Shown here piece after piece: positions 43,417-52,650 of a DNA stretch of 64,000 nt. The translations under genes and the position numbers were made by a program. Where the stretch lies: positions 620,001 to 684,000 of the forward strand of contig NZ_FNKI01000001.1 in NCBI RefSeq assembly GCF_900102925.1, read 5' to 3'. Numbering within the stretch: position 1 is the stretch's first letter; each line of letters begins with the position of its first letter. The notes under the pieces are model-generated. The model worked only from the letters and a program-made list of their open reading frames with translations, ran no database searches and was not told the DNA's origin. The DNA comes from Flagellimonas zhangzhouensis. GTDB lineage: Bacteria > Bacteroidota > Bacteroidia > Flavobacteriales > Flavobacteriaceae.

Positions 43417-44611
43417 TATTCTTATTTATTCTGTTGCTTTACTTCCATTACTATCACTAAAAATGGTTAGTGTTAGTATTATACTGTTTGTTTTAGGTGC
43501 ATGTTTGGGATATGAAAAACATAAAGTGGGTGCAAGTGAAGTGAAGTTGATATTGGTATTTTCCACCCTTTTTTTTTTATACATCATCTCATTAATTTGG
43601 ACAGATGATTTTGCGGTTGGCCTCAAACAAATAGAAAAGAAAATGTCTTTTCTTATATTTCCTACAACCCTATTTTTATTAAAACCATTTAAATCTTTTA
43701 GGAATATAAATACCTTTATAAAGGTCTATTTAATTTCTTGTGCAATTAGTTCATGTATTATCCTTTTATACATTGGATTTAATTTGAATGAAATCCTACA
43801 AAGCAACAGCAATTATGTTTTCAGCATAAAACTAAGACAGGCCATAAATTCGGCACCCTTTATAGGCGAACATCCAATATATTTTTCTCTTTTGTTGGCT
43901 GTTTCGGTTCTTTTATTGATTTATAACAGGTTTTCTGGCTGGGCAATCAATGCATTACTGTTTTCTATATATGGAACAACCTTATTAATAGCGAGTTCCC
44001 GCGGCGTAATTTTAGGGCTCTTTGTGGTTATGATATTGATTGTTTTTCAAAACATTAAGTCAAGAAATAAACGATATGCTGTTTTGACTCTTTTATTTAT
44101 TATGTGTTTTAGCTCATATTTATTACCGCCCATTAAAGCTAGGGTTAATGAAATTATTTTCACAAAGCATTTATTCCCCAAAGGCTTACATTATAACTCT
44201 TTTAACCTTAGAATGGGGATTTACAGTTGTTCCTTTGACATAATAAAAGATGCACCAATTTATGGTTATGGCCCTGCAGATGTTCAAGATAGACTAGATG
44301 CTTGTTATGAGACTAAATTTGAAACTCCAGCATATGCACAACAGATATATAACACGCATAATCAGTATTTGGATTATTTAGCATCCTTCGGCATTTTGGG
44401 ATTTGTATTAATTATTTGTTGTTTTGCCTATTTTATAAAGATATCCCTTGGAGCAAAGACCAATATGTATTTTAATTTTTTAATTTTATTTTTCTTGGTA
44501 CTATTAACTGAAAATCTTTTGTCAAGGAATACAGGGATAGTTCTATTTGCAGCCTTCAATTCTCTTTTAGCCTTTACCATTTTGTATAAAAGCAAGTTTT
44601 TAAATACATAA
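43385..44611 (+). CDS. Wzy/WaaL-like O-antigen polymerase or ligase (second copy)
   Basis: This 408-residue protein has about ten membrane helices. It contains FIGEHPIYFSLLLAVSVLLL, and GIYSCSFDIIKDAPIYGYGP is followed by YNTHNQYLDYLASFGILGFV. The His-Asn-x-Tyr motif and Gly-x-Gly-Pro loop again mark the O-antigen ligase/polymerase family. Having two such proteins in tandem suggests one polymerase and one ligase, or two polymerases for different linkages. The sequence alone does not decide. Its ATG lies inside the preceding gene. Confidence 0.82.
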   Translation: MKMKYLYGKNNILIYSVALLPLLSLKMVSVSIILFVLGACLGYEKHKVGASEVKLILVFSTLFFLYIISLIWTDDFAVGLKQIEKKMSFLIFPTTLFLLKPFKSFRNINTFIKVYLISCAISSCIILLYIGFNLNEILQSNSNYVFSIKLRQAINSAPFIGEHPIYFSLLLAVSVLLLIYNRFSGWAINALLFSIYGTTLLIASSRGVILGLFVVMILIVFQNIKSRNKRYAVLTLLFIMCFSSYLLPPIKARVNEIIFTKHLFPKGLHYNSFNLRMGIYSCSFDIIKDAPIYGYGPADVQDRLDACYETKFETPAYAQQIYNTHNQYLDYLASFGILGFVLIICCFAYFIKISLGAKTNMYFNFLILFFLVLLTENLLSRNTGIVLFAAFNSLLAFTILYKSKFLNT

Positions 44612-44634
44612 TCATTGAGTTCAAAAATAAAATA

Positions 44635-45612
44635 TTGGAAAAAAAAAGTATTTTAATAGTTGGAACCAGAAGAGCAGGCACCACATTTATTGGCAAATTA
44701 TTGAGTTTATCAGCAAAAGGGTTGAATTATGTAGAAGAACCCTTTAATCCTATTAGGGGCATTAAAAATTTGGACCTTATTTGGTATCCTTATCTCAAGG
44801 ATGATGATAAAAATCTGAAAATCAAAAAGGATTTAATAAGGTTGCTGAAATTAAAAAAAGTTCCTTTTAAATACAGTATTGTAAATAATCAAAAAAATAG
44901 AGTTGTTGCTAATGTAAGTCTTAAGGATGTATTTGTAGAACTTTTCAAGAATAGTTCGGAGGAATTTTTTTCAACCAGGTTTTTAAGAATTTTTCTTAAA
45001 AGCAACCATCATTTGTCGTATATAAAAGCAAGAATATTTTCAAATAGAAAAACTGTTTTTAAAGATGCTTTAATGTCTCTTTCCACAAGTTTTATATTAA
45101 AGAATAGTACGGATACGGGTATTGTGTTCATTTTTCGTAATCCAGTCGGGTTTTATCATAGCGTGAAAAGGCTTAATTGGGAAATGTCTCTGGAAAACTT
45201 TTTAGAGCAGGATGAATTGGTAAAGGATTATCCATTTATTAAAGAATTGCCTACGGCTACAGAGGCGGATAGAATTATTAATGAATGGATAGTAATAAAT
45301 ACAATATTACTCGATCAAATAGTTAATCATGGTGCAAAAATAATTTGTATTTCACACGATAAATTATCCAGAAACCCTAAAGAACAGATGGAAATGTTAT
45401 TCCAGAAATTAGAATTCAGTGAAAAGGCCGATTTGGAAACCATCACATCATTTACGCAAGGGAATCACAAAAGTAAGAAGACGAAAGATGTAAAACGAAA
45501 CTCAAAAAATGAGATTAATTCATGGCAAAACAAGCTTTCAGAAAAAGAAGTTGAATTTATAAATAGTAGAACAAATGCTTTGTATAAGCAGCTTAATAAA
45601 ATAGCAATTTAA
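44635..45612 (+). CDS. PAPS-dependent sulfotransferase, second type
   Basis: This 325-residue protein starts at TTG. The 5'-phosphosulfate loop is IVGTRRAGTTFIGKLL (residues about 8-23). The 3'-phosphate-binding motif is IFRNPVGFYHSVKRLNW, with Arg at 168 and Ser at 176. The middle region (NVSLKDVFVELFKNS) differs from the first sulfotransferase, so the two likely modify different positions or sugars. It contains the downstream VINHGAKIICISHDKLSRNP-like segment of Sulfotransfer_3 proteins. The next gene starts 4 bases after its stop. Confidence 0.85.
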   Translation: MEKKSILIVGTRRAGTTFIGKLLSLSAKGLNYVEEPFNPIRGIKNLDLIWYPYLKDDDKNLKIKKDLIRLLKLKKVPFKYSIVNNQKNRVVANVSLKDVFVELFKNSSEEFFSTRFLRIFLKSNHHLSYIKARIFSNRKTVFKDALMSLSTSFILKNSTDTGIVFIFRNPVGFYHSVKRLNWEMSLENFLEQDELVKDYPFIKELPTATEADRIINEWIVINTILLDQIVNHGAKIICISHDKLSRNPKEQMEMLFQKLEFSEKADLETITSFTQGNHKSKKTKDVKRNSKNEINSWQNKLSEKEVEFINSRTNALYKQLNKIAI

Positions 45613-45616
45613 TTTT

Positions 45617-46660
45617 ATGATTGTTATAAACGCCAGATTTCTAACTCAGTCAATTACAGGAGTACAACGTTTTGCCATAGAACTTTGTAAGCGATTACCA
45701 TCTAAAATCGGAGATGAAGAAGTAGTATTTGTTGCTCCAAAATCCAAAAGTGTAACGCATTTTAGTAAAGATATAAACATAATACAATTTGGGTATTTTT
45801 CAGGAAATTTATGGGAACAGATAGAGCTCCCAAAATTCTTGTCACAAAAAGGAAAACCTTTGTTGATTAACTTGGTTGGTATTGCGCCAATATTCTATAA
45901 AAATAAGATTATGGCTTTATATGACCTTGCATTTAAACACTACCCAGAATGGTTTTCCTTTTCATTTCAAAAAACCTACAACACTTTAATACCAATAAGT
46001 ATTAGAAGAACTAAGTTTATTATTACAGATAGCTATTATGTTAAAGATGACATCTGTAAACAATTTAAAATAAACAAAGAAAAGATAGAAGTGCTTTACG
46101 CTGCCCCAGCTAAAATGTTTCGGGATAATGGAATACAAAAAAATAAAATTATCTTGACCGTTTCTTCTCTAGATCCACGTAAAAATTTGTTGAGGGTTAT
46201 TAATGCTTTTAATCTATTGGATACTGAATATGAACTCGTGATCGTGGGCAAAAAGAACAAAAGTTTTGCCAGTATCGATTTTAAAGATTATTTGAACAAT
46301 CCAAAAATTAAGTTTACTGGTTACCTAACAGATGACGAACTTGTAAAACTGTATAATACTTCAGAAATTTTTGTTTACGCATCGTTATTTGAGGGATTTG
46401 GAATTCCCCCATTAGAAGCACAAGCCTGCGGTTGTAGTTGTATAGTCTCGAATAAAACCAGTTTGCCCGAGGTTTATGGCAATTCAGTTCTGTATTGTGA
46501 CCCATATGAAGTTGAATCAATTAAAGAATGTATAAATACATTGATTGAAAATCCTGAGACCAGATTAAAACTTAAAAAGCTTGGGACAGATAATGTGGCA
46601 AAATATGATTGGAACAACTCTGCCAGCCAATTGATCAAAATAATAGAAAAGCATATCTAA
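45617..46660 (+). CDS. Family 4 (GT-B) glycosyltransferase
   Basis: This 347-residue GT-B enzyme begins MIVINARFLTQSITGVQRFA, a common start in WbaZ/RfaB-like transferases. The sugar-nucleotide-binding motif is ASLFEGFGIPPLEAQACG (E-x7-E). The mid-domain TVSSLDPRKNLLRVI motif is typical of GT4 enzymes. It probably adds one sugar (rhamnose or mannose-type from GDP- or dTDP-donors) to the growing repeat unit; the donor is not predictable. It overlaps the next gene by one base. Confidence 0.9.
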   Translation: MIVINARFLTQSITGVQRFAIELCKRLPSKIGDEEVVFVAPKSKSVTHFSKDINIIQFGYFSGNLWEQIELPKFLSQKGKPLLINLVGIAPIFYKNKIMALYDLAFKHYPEWFSFSFQKTYNTLIPISIRRTKFIITDSYYVKDDICKQFKINKEKIEVLYAAPAKMFRDNGIQKNKIILTVSSLDPRKNLLRVINAFNLLDTEYELVIVGKKNKSFASIDFKDYLNNPKIKFTGYLTDDELVKLYNTSEIFVYASLFEGFGIPPLEAQACGCSCIVSNKTSLPEVYGNSVLYCDPYEVESIKECINTLIENPETRLKLKKLGTDNVAKYDWNNSASQLIKIIEKHI

Positions 46661-47769
46661 TGAAGAAGGCATTGATTCATGATTGGTATTATGTTGATGG
46701 CGGTGCAGAAAAAGTCATTAAATCATTTAATTCGGTTTGGGATGATTTTGATCATTATGCCTTGGTGGATTTTTTAAATGAAGATGATCGGAAAACTATT
46801 CTAAATGGTAAAACAGTGTCAACTTCATTCATTCAGAATTTACCAACATCAAGAAAAGGTCACCAGAAATTTCTTCAGCTTTTCCCCATTGCAATAGAGC
46901 AGTTTGATTTAAAAGAATATGACTTGATTTTAAGTTCGTCTGCGTCAGTGGCCAAGGGCGTACTCACTAATCAAGATCAACTACATATTTGTTATTGTCA
47001 TTCACCAATTAGATATGCATGGGATTTATATCATCAATATCTTAAAGAATCTGGCCTTGATAAAGGGTTAAAAGGCAAATATGCAAAGTATGTTCTCCAT
47101 AAAATTAGAATGTGGGATATCATGAGTGTAAATAGAGTAGATCATTTTATTGCAAACTCCAATTATATCGCTAGAAGAATCAAAAAGATATATGGCAGGG
47201 AATCAACTGTAATTTATCCACCTGTAGACACTCAATTATTTACACTAAACAAGAATAAGGAAGATTATTATTTTACTGCCTCAAGGATGGTTCCATATAA
47301 AAAAATGGAATTGATCATTAGAGCCTTTAACGGGATGCCAAATAAAAAATTGATAGTGGCAGGTCATGGCCCAGAATTTTCTAAGCTTAATAAAATTGCA
47401 AAGCAAAACATTGAATTTTTGGGATTTGTTTCTGAAAAAGAAATTATAAATCATTTACAAAATGCCAAAGCATTTGTTTATGCAGCCGAAGAAGATTTCG
47501 GAATTGTTCCAGTTGAAGCTCAAGCTTGTGGAACGCCCATAATTTGTTATGCAAAAGGAGGGTTATTAGAAACGGTAATAAACGGGGAAACAGGTGTACA
47601 TTTCTATCAGCAAACGGAAAAAGCTATTCAAAATTCAATTGAAATCTTTGAAAGAATGGATTTTGATGCTGATGTTATTAGAAAGAATGCACTAAGGTTT
47701 AGCACTTATAGATTTGAGAATGAAATCAAATCATTTGTGGAAAAGAAGTACATGGAATTTAAACGGTAG
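46660..47769 (+). CDS. Family 4 glycosyltransferase (WbaZ-like)
   Basis: This 369-residue GT-B enzyme begins MKKALIHDWYYVDGGAEKVI, the usual start of WbaZ-like mannosyl- or rhamnosyltransferases. CYCHSPIRYAWDLYHQYL and the donor motif AEEDFGIVPVEAQACGTPI are present. The ATG at 46660 overlaps the previous stop by one base and is preferred over an upstream GTG/ATG that would extend into the previous gene. It is the last gene of the AT-rich core before a 267-base gap. Confidence 0.92.
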   Translation: MKKALIHDWYYVDGGAEKVIKSFNSVWDDFDHYALVDFLNEDDRKTILNGKTVSTSFIQNLPTSRKGHQKFLQLFPIAIEQFDLKEYDLILSSSASVAKGVLTNQDQLHICYCHSPIRYAWDLYHQYLKESGLDKGLKGKYAKYVLHKIRMWDIMSVNRVDHFIANSNYIARRIKKIYGRESTVIYPPVDTQLFTLNKNKEDYYFTASRMVPYKKMELIIRAFNGMPNKKLIVAGHGPEFSKLNKIAKQNIEFLGFVSEKEIINHLQNAKAFVYAAEEDFGIVPVEAQACGTPIICYAKGGLLETVINGETGVHFYQQTEKAIQNSIEIFERMDFDADVIRKNALRFSTYRFENEIKSFVEKKYMEFKR

Positions 47770-48036
47770 TCTTCTTTGTTTAAATATGCTGACTGTTGGA
47801 ATGAACTTAGATTTAATACAATTTTAAGCTCTACTTGAAAAATTATCTGTCAAGCTGATTAGAAATTTCAAAGCCATATATTTGCCACAATTAATCTTAC
47901 GTGGTTAAGAATTCTTATTTTGAATTTGAAAAAGAATTTACTCAAAATTTCGAATTCATTCTAAAATAGGATTCTGTAAGGTATTTTATTGATGAATTTC
48001 AATAATATTTTTAATTAAAATCGACTATCAAATAGA
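47770..48036. other. Intergenic region between glycosyltransferase and gmd genes
   Basis: This 267-base AT-rich spacer contains a TATATTTG promoter element at 47877-47884, giving gmd an about 150-nt leader. No open frame, terminator or structured RNA stands out. It separates the AT-rich assembly core from the gmd group. Confidence 0.45.
47877..47884 (+). promoter_or_regulatory. -7 promoter element upstream of gmd
   Basis: TATATTTG matches TAnnTTTG exactly, 152 bases upstream of the gmd ATG. It has the longest predicted leader of the matching elements in the window. Confidence 0.45.
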
Positions 48037-49071
48037 ATGAAGAAAGCCATAATAACAGGAATTACAGGTCAAGATGCGGCTTATTTGGCAGAACTGCTAT
48101 TATCTAAAAATTATGAAGTTTACGGTACTTATAGAAGGACCAGTTCAACCAATTTTTGGAGAATAGAAGATTTAGGAATAGAGGAACATCCAAACCTTCA
48201 TTTATTGGAATACGACCTTGTAGATTTATCAAGTGCATTTAGAATTATCTCGGAAATTCAACCAGACGAAGTATATAATTTAGCTGCCCAAAGTTTTGTT
48301 GGAGTATCATTTTCTCAACCAATTGCAACTGCTCAAATCACGGGAGTGGGTGCAATGAATTTATTGGAGGCAATAAGAACCATCGATCCAAAAATTAGGT
48401 TTTATCAAGCCTCTACATCTGAAATGTTCGGTAAGGTGAGGGCTATCCCTCAATCGGAAGAAACCCCTTTCCATCCCAGAAGTCCCTATGGTGTGGCCAA
48501 GGTTTTTGCACATTGGGCAACTTTGAATTATCAAGAGTCTTATGATTTATTTGCTTCTAGCGGTATTTTGTTCAACCATGAATCTCCCTTAAGAGGCAAG
48601 GAATTTGTTACCAGAAAGATTACAGACTCAGTGGCCAAAATTTCCTTGGGAATGTTGGATGTAATAGAATTGGGCAACCTGGACGCGAAAAGAGATTGGG
48701 GATTTGCTAAAGACTACGTTGAAGGAATGTATCAAATATTGCAAGCGGACAAACCTGATGTATTTGTTTTGGCTACAGGAAGAACGGAAACCGTTAGGGA
48801 TTTTGTGGAAATGGCATTTAAAGCTGTGGGAATAGATCTAGAATGGCAAGGAAAAGACGAGAATGAAATAGGATTGGATAAGAACACAGGTAAAACCTTA
48901 GTGAAGGTGAACCCAAAATTTTATCGTCCTGCAGAAGTTGAATTACTTATTGGAGATCCTACAAAGGCCAAAAACATATTAGGTTGGGAAGCCAAGACCA
49001 CTTTGGAAGAATTGTGCGAAATGATGGTAAAATCGGACATTGAAAAAAACAAAAATGGAAAGTCCTATTAG
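48037..49071 (+). CDS. gmd: GDP-mannose 4,6-dehydratase
   Basis: This 344-residue extended SDR enzyme converts GDP-D-mannose to GDP-4-keto-6-deoxymannose. The nucleotide motif is [18 protein letters not shown], followed by [17 protein letters not shown]. The [11 protein letters not shown] and [12 protein letters not shown] motifs (Tyr-x3-Lys), [18 protein letters not shown] and [19 protein letters not shown] are all diagnostic. The usual GQDGSYLAE is GQDAAYLAE here, a mild variant. It overlaps the next reductase gene by 17 bases, so product and next enzyme are coupled. Confidence 0.96.
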   Translation: MKKAIITGITGQDAAYLAELLLSKNYEVYGTYRRTSSTNFWRIEDLGIEEHPNLHLLEYDLVDLSSAFRIISEIQPDEVYNLAAQSFVGVSFSQPIATAQITGVGAMNLLEAIRTIDPKIRFYQASTSEMFGKVRAIPQSEETPFHPRSPYGVAKVFAHWATLNYQESYDLFASSGILFNHESPLRGKEFVTRKITDSVAKISLGMLDVIELGNLDAKRDWGFAKDYVEGMYQILQADKPDVFVLATGRTETVRDFVEMAFKAVGIDLEWQGKDENEIGLDKNTGKTLVKVNPKFYRPAEVELLIGDPTKAKNILGWEAKTTLEELCEMMVKSDIEKNKNGKSY

Positions 49072-49954
49072 TAGAACAGTTTTAATTACTGGGGTTACTG
49101 GATTTACTGGAAAACATTTGGAGACTGAATTGTCAGAAAATGGGTTTCAAGTATTTGGGACTACGTATTCAAAACCGCTTCAAGAGAATCATTTTGAATG
49201 CAACATTTTGGATCTTGACCAATTGGCCAAGGTAATTGCCAAAACGAGTCCAGATTATGTAATTCACCTTGCAGCAATTTCATTTGTGGCGACAAAAGAC
49301 ATTCCAAAGATTTATGCAACCAATGTACAAGGAACACTAAATCTAATGGAAGCACTCCTTGGCGCAAATAAACCTATTAAAAAGGTTCTTGTGGCAAGTA
49401 GTGCCGCCGTTTATGGCAATATAGGGACCGTTCTTTCGGAAGACATGTGTCCAAAACCTGTCAATCATTACGGCAATAGCAAATTAGCCATGGAGAATAT
49501 GGTCGCCAACTATTTTGATAAACTAAACATTATTATAGCTAGGCCATTTAATTATACAGGTATAGGTCAGGAAGATCATTTTTTAATTCCAAAAATCATC
49601 AAACACTACAAGGAGAAAAAGGATGTAATAGAACTTGGCAATCTTGATACTTATAGGGAGTATAATGATGTAAGGTTCTTGGTCAGTTGTTATCGAAAAC
49701 TATTATTGATTGATGATAAATCTGATACTGTCAACATCGCAAGTGGCTCTACTTTTTCGATTAATGATATATTAACGATTATGACGGATCTGTCTTCCCA
49801 TAAAATTCAGGTAAAAGTAAATAGCCAATTTGTGAGAAAGAATGAAGTAAAGGAGCTTAAGGGATCATCCAATAAATTAATTCAGCTTATAGGGTCAGTT
49901 AATGATTCAACAAATTCTTTACCAAATACACTGGAAGAAATGTATCTTAGCTAA
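49055..49954 (+). CDS. rmd: Probable GDP-6-deoxy-D-mannose reductase (GDP-D-rhamnose synthase)
   Basis: This 299-residue SDR enzyme has [20 protein letters not shown] and the catalytic [15 protein letters not shown] (Tyr-x3-Lys). It lacks the GDP-fucose synthetase hallmarks, and [20 protein letters not shown] resembles the Rmd substrate loop. With gmd immediately upstream it should yield GDP-D-rhamnose. GDP-L-fucose synthase or GDP-talose formation are less likely alternatives. The ATG at 49055 is chosen; an upstream TTG at 49040 would add five residues. Confidence 0.78.
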   Translation: MESPISRTVLITGVTGFTGKHLETELSENGFQVFGTTYSKPLQENHFECNILDLDQLAKVIAKTSPDYVIHLAAISFVATKDIPKIYATNVQGTLNLMEALLGANKPIKKVLVASSAAVYGNIGTVLSEDMCPKPVNHYGNSKLAMENMVANYFDKLNIIIARPFNYTGIGQEDHFLIPKIIKHYKEKKDVIELGNLDTYREYNDVRFLVSCYRKLLLIDDKSDTVNIASGSTFSINDILTIMTDLSSHKIQVKVNSQFVRKNEVKELKGSSNKLIQLIGSVNDSTNSLPNTLEEMYLS

Positions 49955-50007
49955 GAATGGTGTTTGCTTAAGCTAATATCATCTTAATTTGATCTGCTCT
50001 AAAAAGA

Positions 50008-51360
50008 ATGTTTTTCAAACAACATAGATTTTCGAATTTAATTGCTCCGATTTCGTATGCGATTGATCTTATTGTGTTGAATATATTCTTGTACCTTCTC
50101 CCCATAAACTTTCAGACCCCAATTTTAATCCATTTATATATTACGGCTGCATGGATTGTAATATCCATTAAAAATGAGTTTTATACGATTTATCGATTTT
50201 CAAAGGTCACTTATGTATTTCGATTGATTTTTGTCCAGTTTGTATTTTACTTTTTAGCATTATACGCCTTTATCGGATTTTTTAAGCAGCCTATTATTAG
50301 TAGACTGGCTTTGGGAGAGTATTTTGTTCTTGTTTTTGCAATTATTTCCTCTGTAAAGCTTCTTAGTTACTTTTTGTTGATGGAATATCGCGAACGGGTA
50401 AAGGGCAACTTAAGAAATGTTGTAATCATAGGTAAGAACAAGAAGACAGATCAACTCCGTAAAGTTTTTAATGAAAGGGCAGAATTTGGGTATAATTTTC
50501 AAAAACAGTTTTCACCTAAATCTCAGGATTTTGACATTTATGAATGTCAAGATTACATTTTAGAGCATAAAATTGATGAGATATATTGTTCAATTTCAGA
50601 ACTCAAAAATGAAGAAATTGCCAGGTTCATCAGCTTTGCGGACAACAACCTAAAAACACTCAAGTTTATTCCAGATAACAAGAATATCTTTTCGAAAAAA
50701 TTAAAGTTTGAGTACTATGATTATATCCCAGTTTTGTCTTTAAGGGATATTCCTTTAGATAGTCCGATAAATGCTTTTATTAAAAGAACATTCGATATCA
50801 TCTTTTCTCTGATCATCATTTTGGGGATACTATCATGGCTCACGCCAATTTTGGCCATTTTGATCGCCATGGAATCAAAAGGCCCTGTCTTCTTTCGACA
50901 AACCAGAAATGGTTTGGACAACAGGGAGTTTTATTGCTACAAATTTCGCTCAATGGCCCCCAATAAAAATGCAGACCATATACAAGCAACCAAAAACGAT
51001 ATGCGAATAACCAAAATAGGAAGGTTCATTAGAAAAACTAGTATTGATGAACTTCCTCAATTTTACAATGTATTGTTTGGAACTATGGCTGTAGTTGGAC
51101 CGCGCCCCCATATGGTTAAGCACACCAATGAATATGCTTCAAGTGTTGACAAATATATGGTAAGACATTTTGTCAAACCAGGAATTACTGGTTTGGCACA
51201 GGTTAGGGGTTACAGAGGGGAAATAGAGCAGGAAACAGATATTCAAAATAGAATAAAGTTTGATATTTTTTATATTGAAAACTGGTCCATGTTTTTGGAT
51301 TTGAAAATTATAGTCCAAACCATTCTTAATGCCTTCAAAGGTGAGGAAAAAGCGTATTGA
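50008..51360 (+). CDS. Undecaprenyl-phosphate glycosylphosphotransferase (WcaJ-type initiating enzyme)
   Basis: This 450-residue polyprenyl-phosphate glycosyl-1-phosphate transferase starts repeat-unit synthesis on undecaprenyl phosphate. About four N-terminal membrane helices and a CoA-binding-like middle domain (VVIIGKNKKTDQLRKVFNER) come first. The C-terminal PF02397 domain follows, with KRTFDIIFSLIIILGILSWL and GPVFFRQTRNGLDNREFYCYKFRSM split around a membrane hairpin. DELPQFYNVLFGTMAVVGPR completes it. It is the probable first committed step of the locus. It is not overlapped by its neighbours. Confidence 0.93.
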   Translation: MFFKQHRFSNLIAPISYAIDLIVLNIFLYLLPINFQTPILIHLYITAAWIVISIKNEFYTIYRFSKVTYVFRLIFVQFVFYFLALYAFIGFFKQPIISRLALGEYFVLVFAIISSVKLLSYFLLMEYRERVKGNLRNVVIIGKNKKTDQLRKVFNERAEFGYNFQKQFSPKSQDFDIYECQDYILEHKIDEIYCSISELKNEEIARFISFADNNLKTLKFIPDNKNIFSKKLKFEYYDYIPVLSLRDIPLDSPINAFIKRTFDIIFSLIIILGILSWLTPILAILIAMESKGPVFFRQTRNGLDNREFYCYKFRSMAPNKNADHIQATKNDMRITKIGRFIRKTSIDELPQFYNVLFGTMAVVGPRPHMVKHTNEYASSVDKYMVRHFVKPGITGLAQVRGYRGEIEQETDIQNRIKFDIFYIENWSMFLDLKIIVQTILNAFKGEEKAY

Positions 51361-51392
51361 GTCGATAATTTGGTGTAGGTTGACCATAAAAG

Positions 51393-51423
51393 TTTCAATC
51401 TGAGACCATATAAATTATGTTTG
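51393..51423 (+). promoter_or_regulatory. Promoter of the UDP-glucuronate decarboxylase gene
   Basis: TATGTTTG (51416-51423) matches TAnnTTTG exactly. TTTC at 51393-51396 lies 19 bases upstream as a 3-of-4 match to the -33 TTTG. The ATG follows at 51458. Confidence 0.6.
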
Positions 51424-51457
51424 TAAGCGTCAAAGACTCCAATTAATCTACCAATAA

Positions 51458-52444
51458 ATGAAAAGAACTTTAATTACAGGAGCCGCAGGTTTTTTAGGCT
51501 CCCATCTTTGTGACAGATTTATTGCTGAAGGGCATGAAGTGTTTGCAATGGATAATCTGATCACAGGGGATCTTAAAAACATTGAACATTTATTTCCATT
51601 AGAAAACTTTACTTTCTATAATCACGATGTTACCAACTTTGTGCATGTTCCAGGAAAGCTGGATTATATATTACATTTCGCTTCGCCAGCAAGTCCAATT
51701 GATTATCTTAAAATTCCAATTCAGACTTTAAAAGTTGGAGCTTTGGGGACCCACAATTTGTTGGGACTTGCTAAGGAAAAAGGTGCGAGATTTATGATTG
51801 CCTCAACTTCTGAAATTTATGGTGATCCTTTGGTGCATCCACAGACTGAAGAGTACTATGGCAACGTGAATACCATCGGACCTAGAGGGGTGTATGATGA
51901 GGCCAAGCGTTTTCAGGAATCAATAACAATGGCTTATCACCGTTTTCACGGATTGGATACCCGTATCGTCCGAATATTCAACACTTATGGACCCAGAATG
52001 CGACTGAACGATGGTCGTGTTATCCCAGCATTTATGGGGCAGGCACTACGTGGAGAAGACTTAACCGTGTTTGGTGATGGTTCTCAAACTCGTTCGTTCT
52101 GCTATGTGGATGATGAAATTGAGGGTATCTACCGCTTGTTGATGAGTGATTATACGCATCCAGTGAATATTGGTAACCCTAATGAAATCACTATCAAAGA
52201 TTTTGCAGAGGAAATCATTAAACTGACAGGTACCGATCAAAAGATTATTTACAAACCTTTGCCCAAGGATGATCCAATGCAACGTCAACCAGATATCACC
52301 AAAGCAAAAGAGATTTTGGGATGGGAACCCAAAGTGGGACGTGAAGAGGGAATGCGTAAAACTTTCGAATATTTTAAAGGTCTTTCAAAAGAAGATTTGG
52401 AAAAAACCGAACACCGAGATTTTACCACTCACAATAAAAAGTAA
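51458..52444 (+). CDS. UDP-glucuronate decarboxylase / UXS-like SDR enzyme
   Basis: This 328-residue extended SDR enzyme oxidises and decarboxylates UDP-glucuronate to UDP-xylose. The features are [54 protein letters not shown] and [16 protein letters not shown] (Tyr-x3-Lys). [19 protein letters not shown] and the Arg-rich [16 protein letters not shown] complete the UXS pattern. Close relatives in flavobacteria sit in capsule and EPS loci. UDP-glucuronate itself must come from a ugd gene outside the window. Confidence 0.93.
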   Translation: MKRTLITGAAGFLGSHLCDRFIAEGHEVFAMDNLITGDLKNIEHLFPLENFTFYNHDVTNFVHVPGKLDYILHFASPASPIDYLKIPIQTLKVGALGTHNLLGLAKEKGARFMIASTSEIYGDPLVHPQTEEYYGNVNTIGPRGVYDEAKRFQESITMAYHRFHGLDTRIVRIFNTYGPRMRLNDGRVIPAFMGQALRGEDLTVFGDGSQTRSFCYVDDEIEGIYRLLMSDYTHPVNIGNPNEITIKDFAEEIIKLTGTDQKIIYKPLPKDDPMQRQPDITKAKEILGWEPKVGREEGMRKTFEYFKGLSKEDLEKTEHRDFTTHNKK

Positions 52445-52471
52445 CCTTCTTTGTAAAAGAAGAATGATTAG

Positions 52472-52500
52472 AGGCCCGAAGAAATTTCTCGGGCCTTTTT
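52472..52500 (+). terminator. Terminator at the end of the polysaccharide locus
   Basis: AGGCCCGA (52472-52479) pairs with TCGGGCCT (52489-52496), and the strand runs on into TTTT. It lies 27 bases after the last gene of the locus. Confidence 0.9.
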
Positions 52501-52627
52501 AATTTTTTCAAATATCCAAAGAGACAATTAAACGATACTAATGATGCAGTGGTTTACTATGAAATTCGTATCAATAAGTATGTTCGAATCATTTATAAAT
52601 AACCATCAAATTAAATTTGAATTGCGT

Positions 52628-52635
52628 TATTTTTG
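52628..52635 (+). promoter_or_regulatory. -7 promoter element of purD
   Basis: TATTTTTG matches TAnnTTTG exactly and ends 15 bases before the purD ATG. Confidence 0.6.
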
Positions 52636-52650
52636 CCAAAACGTTGAATC

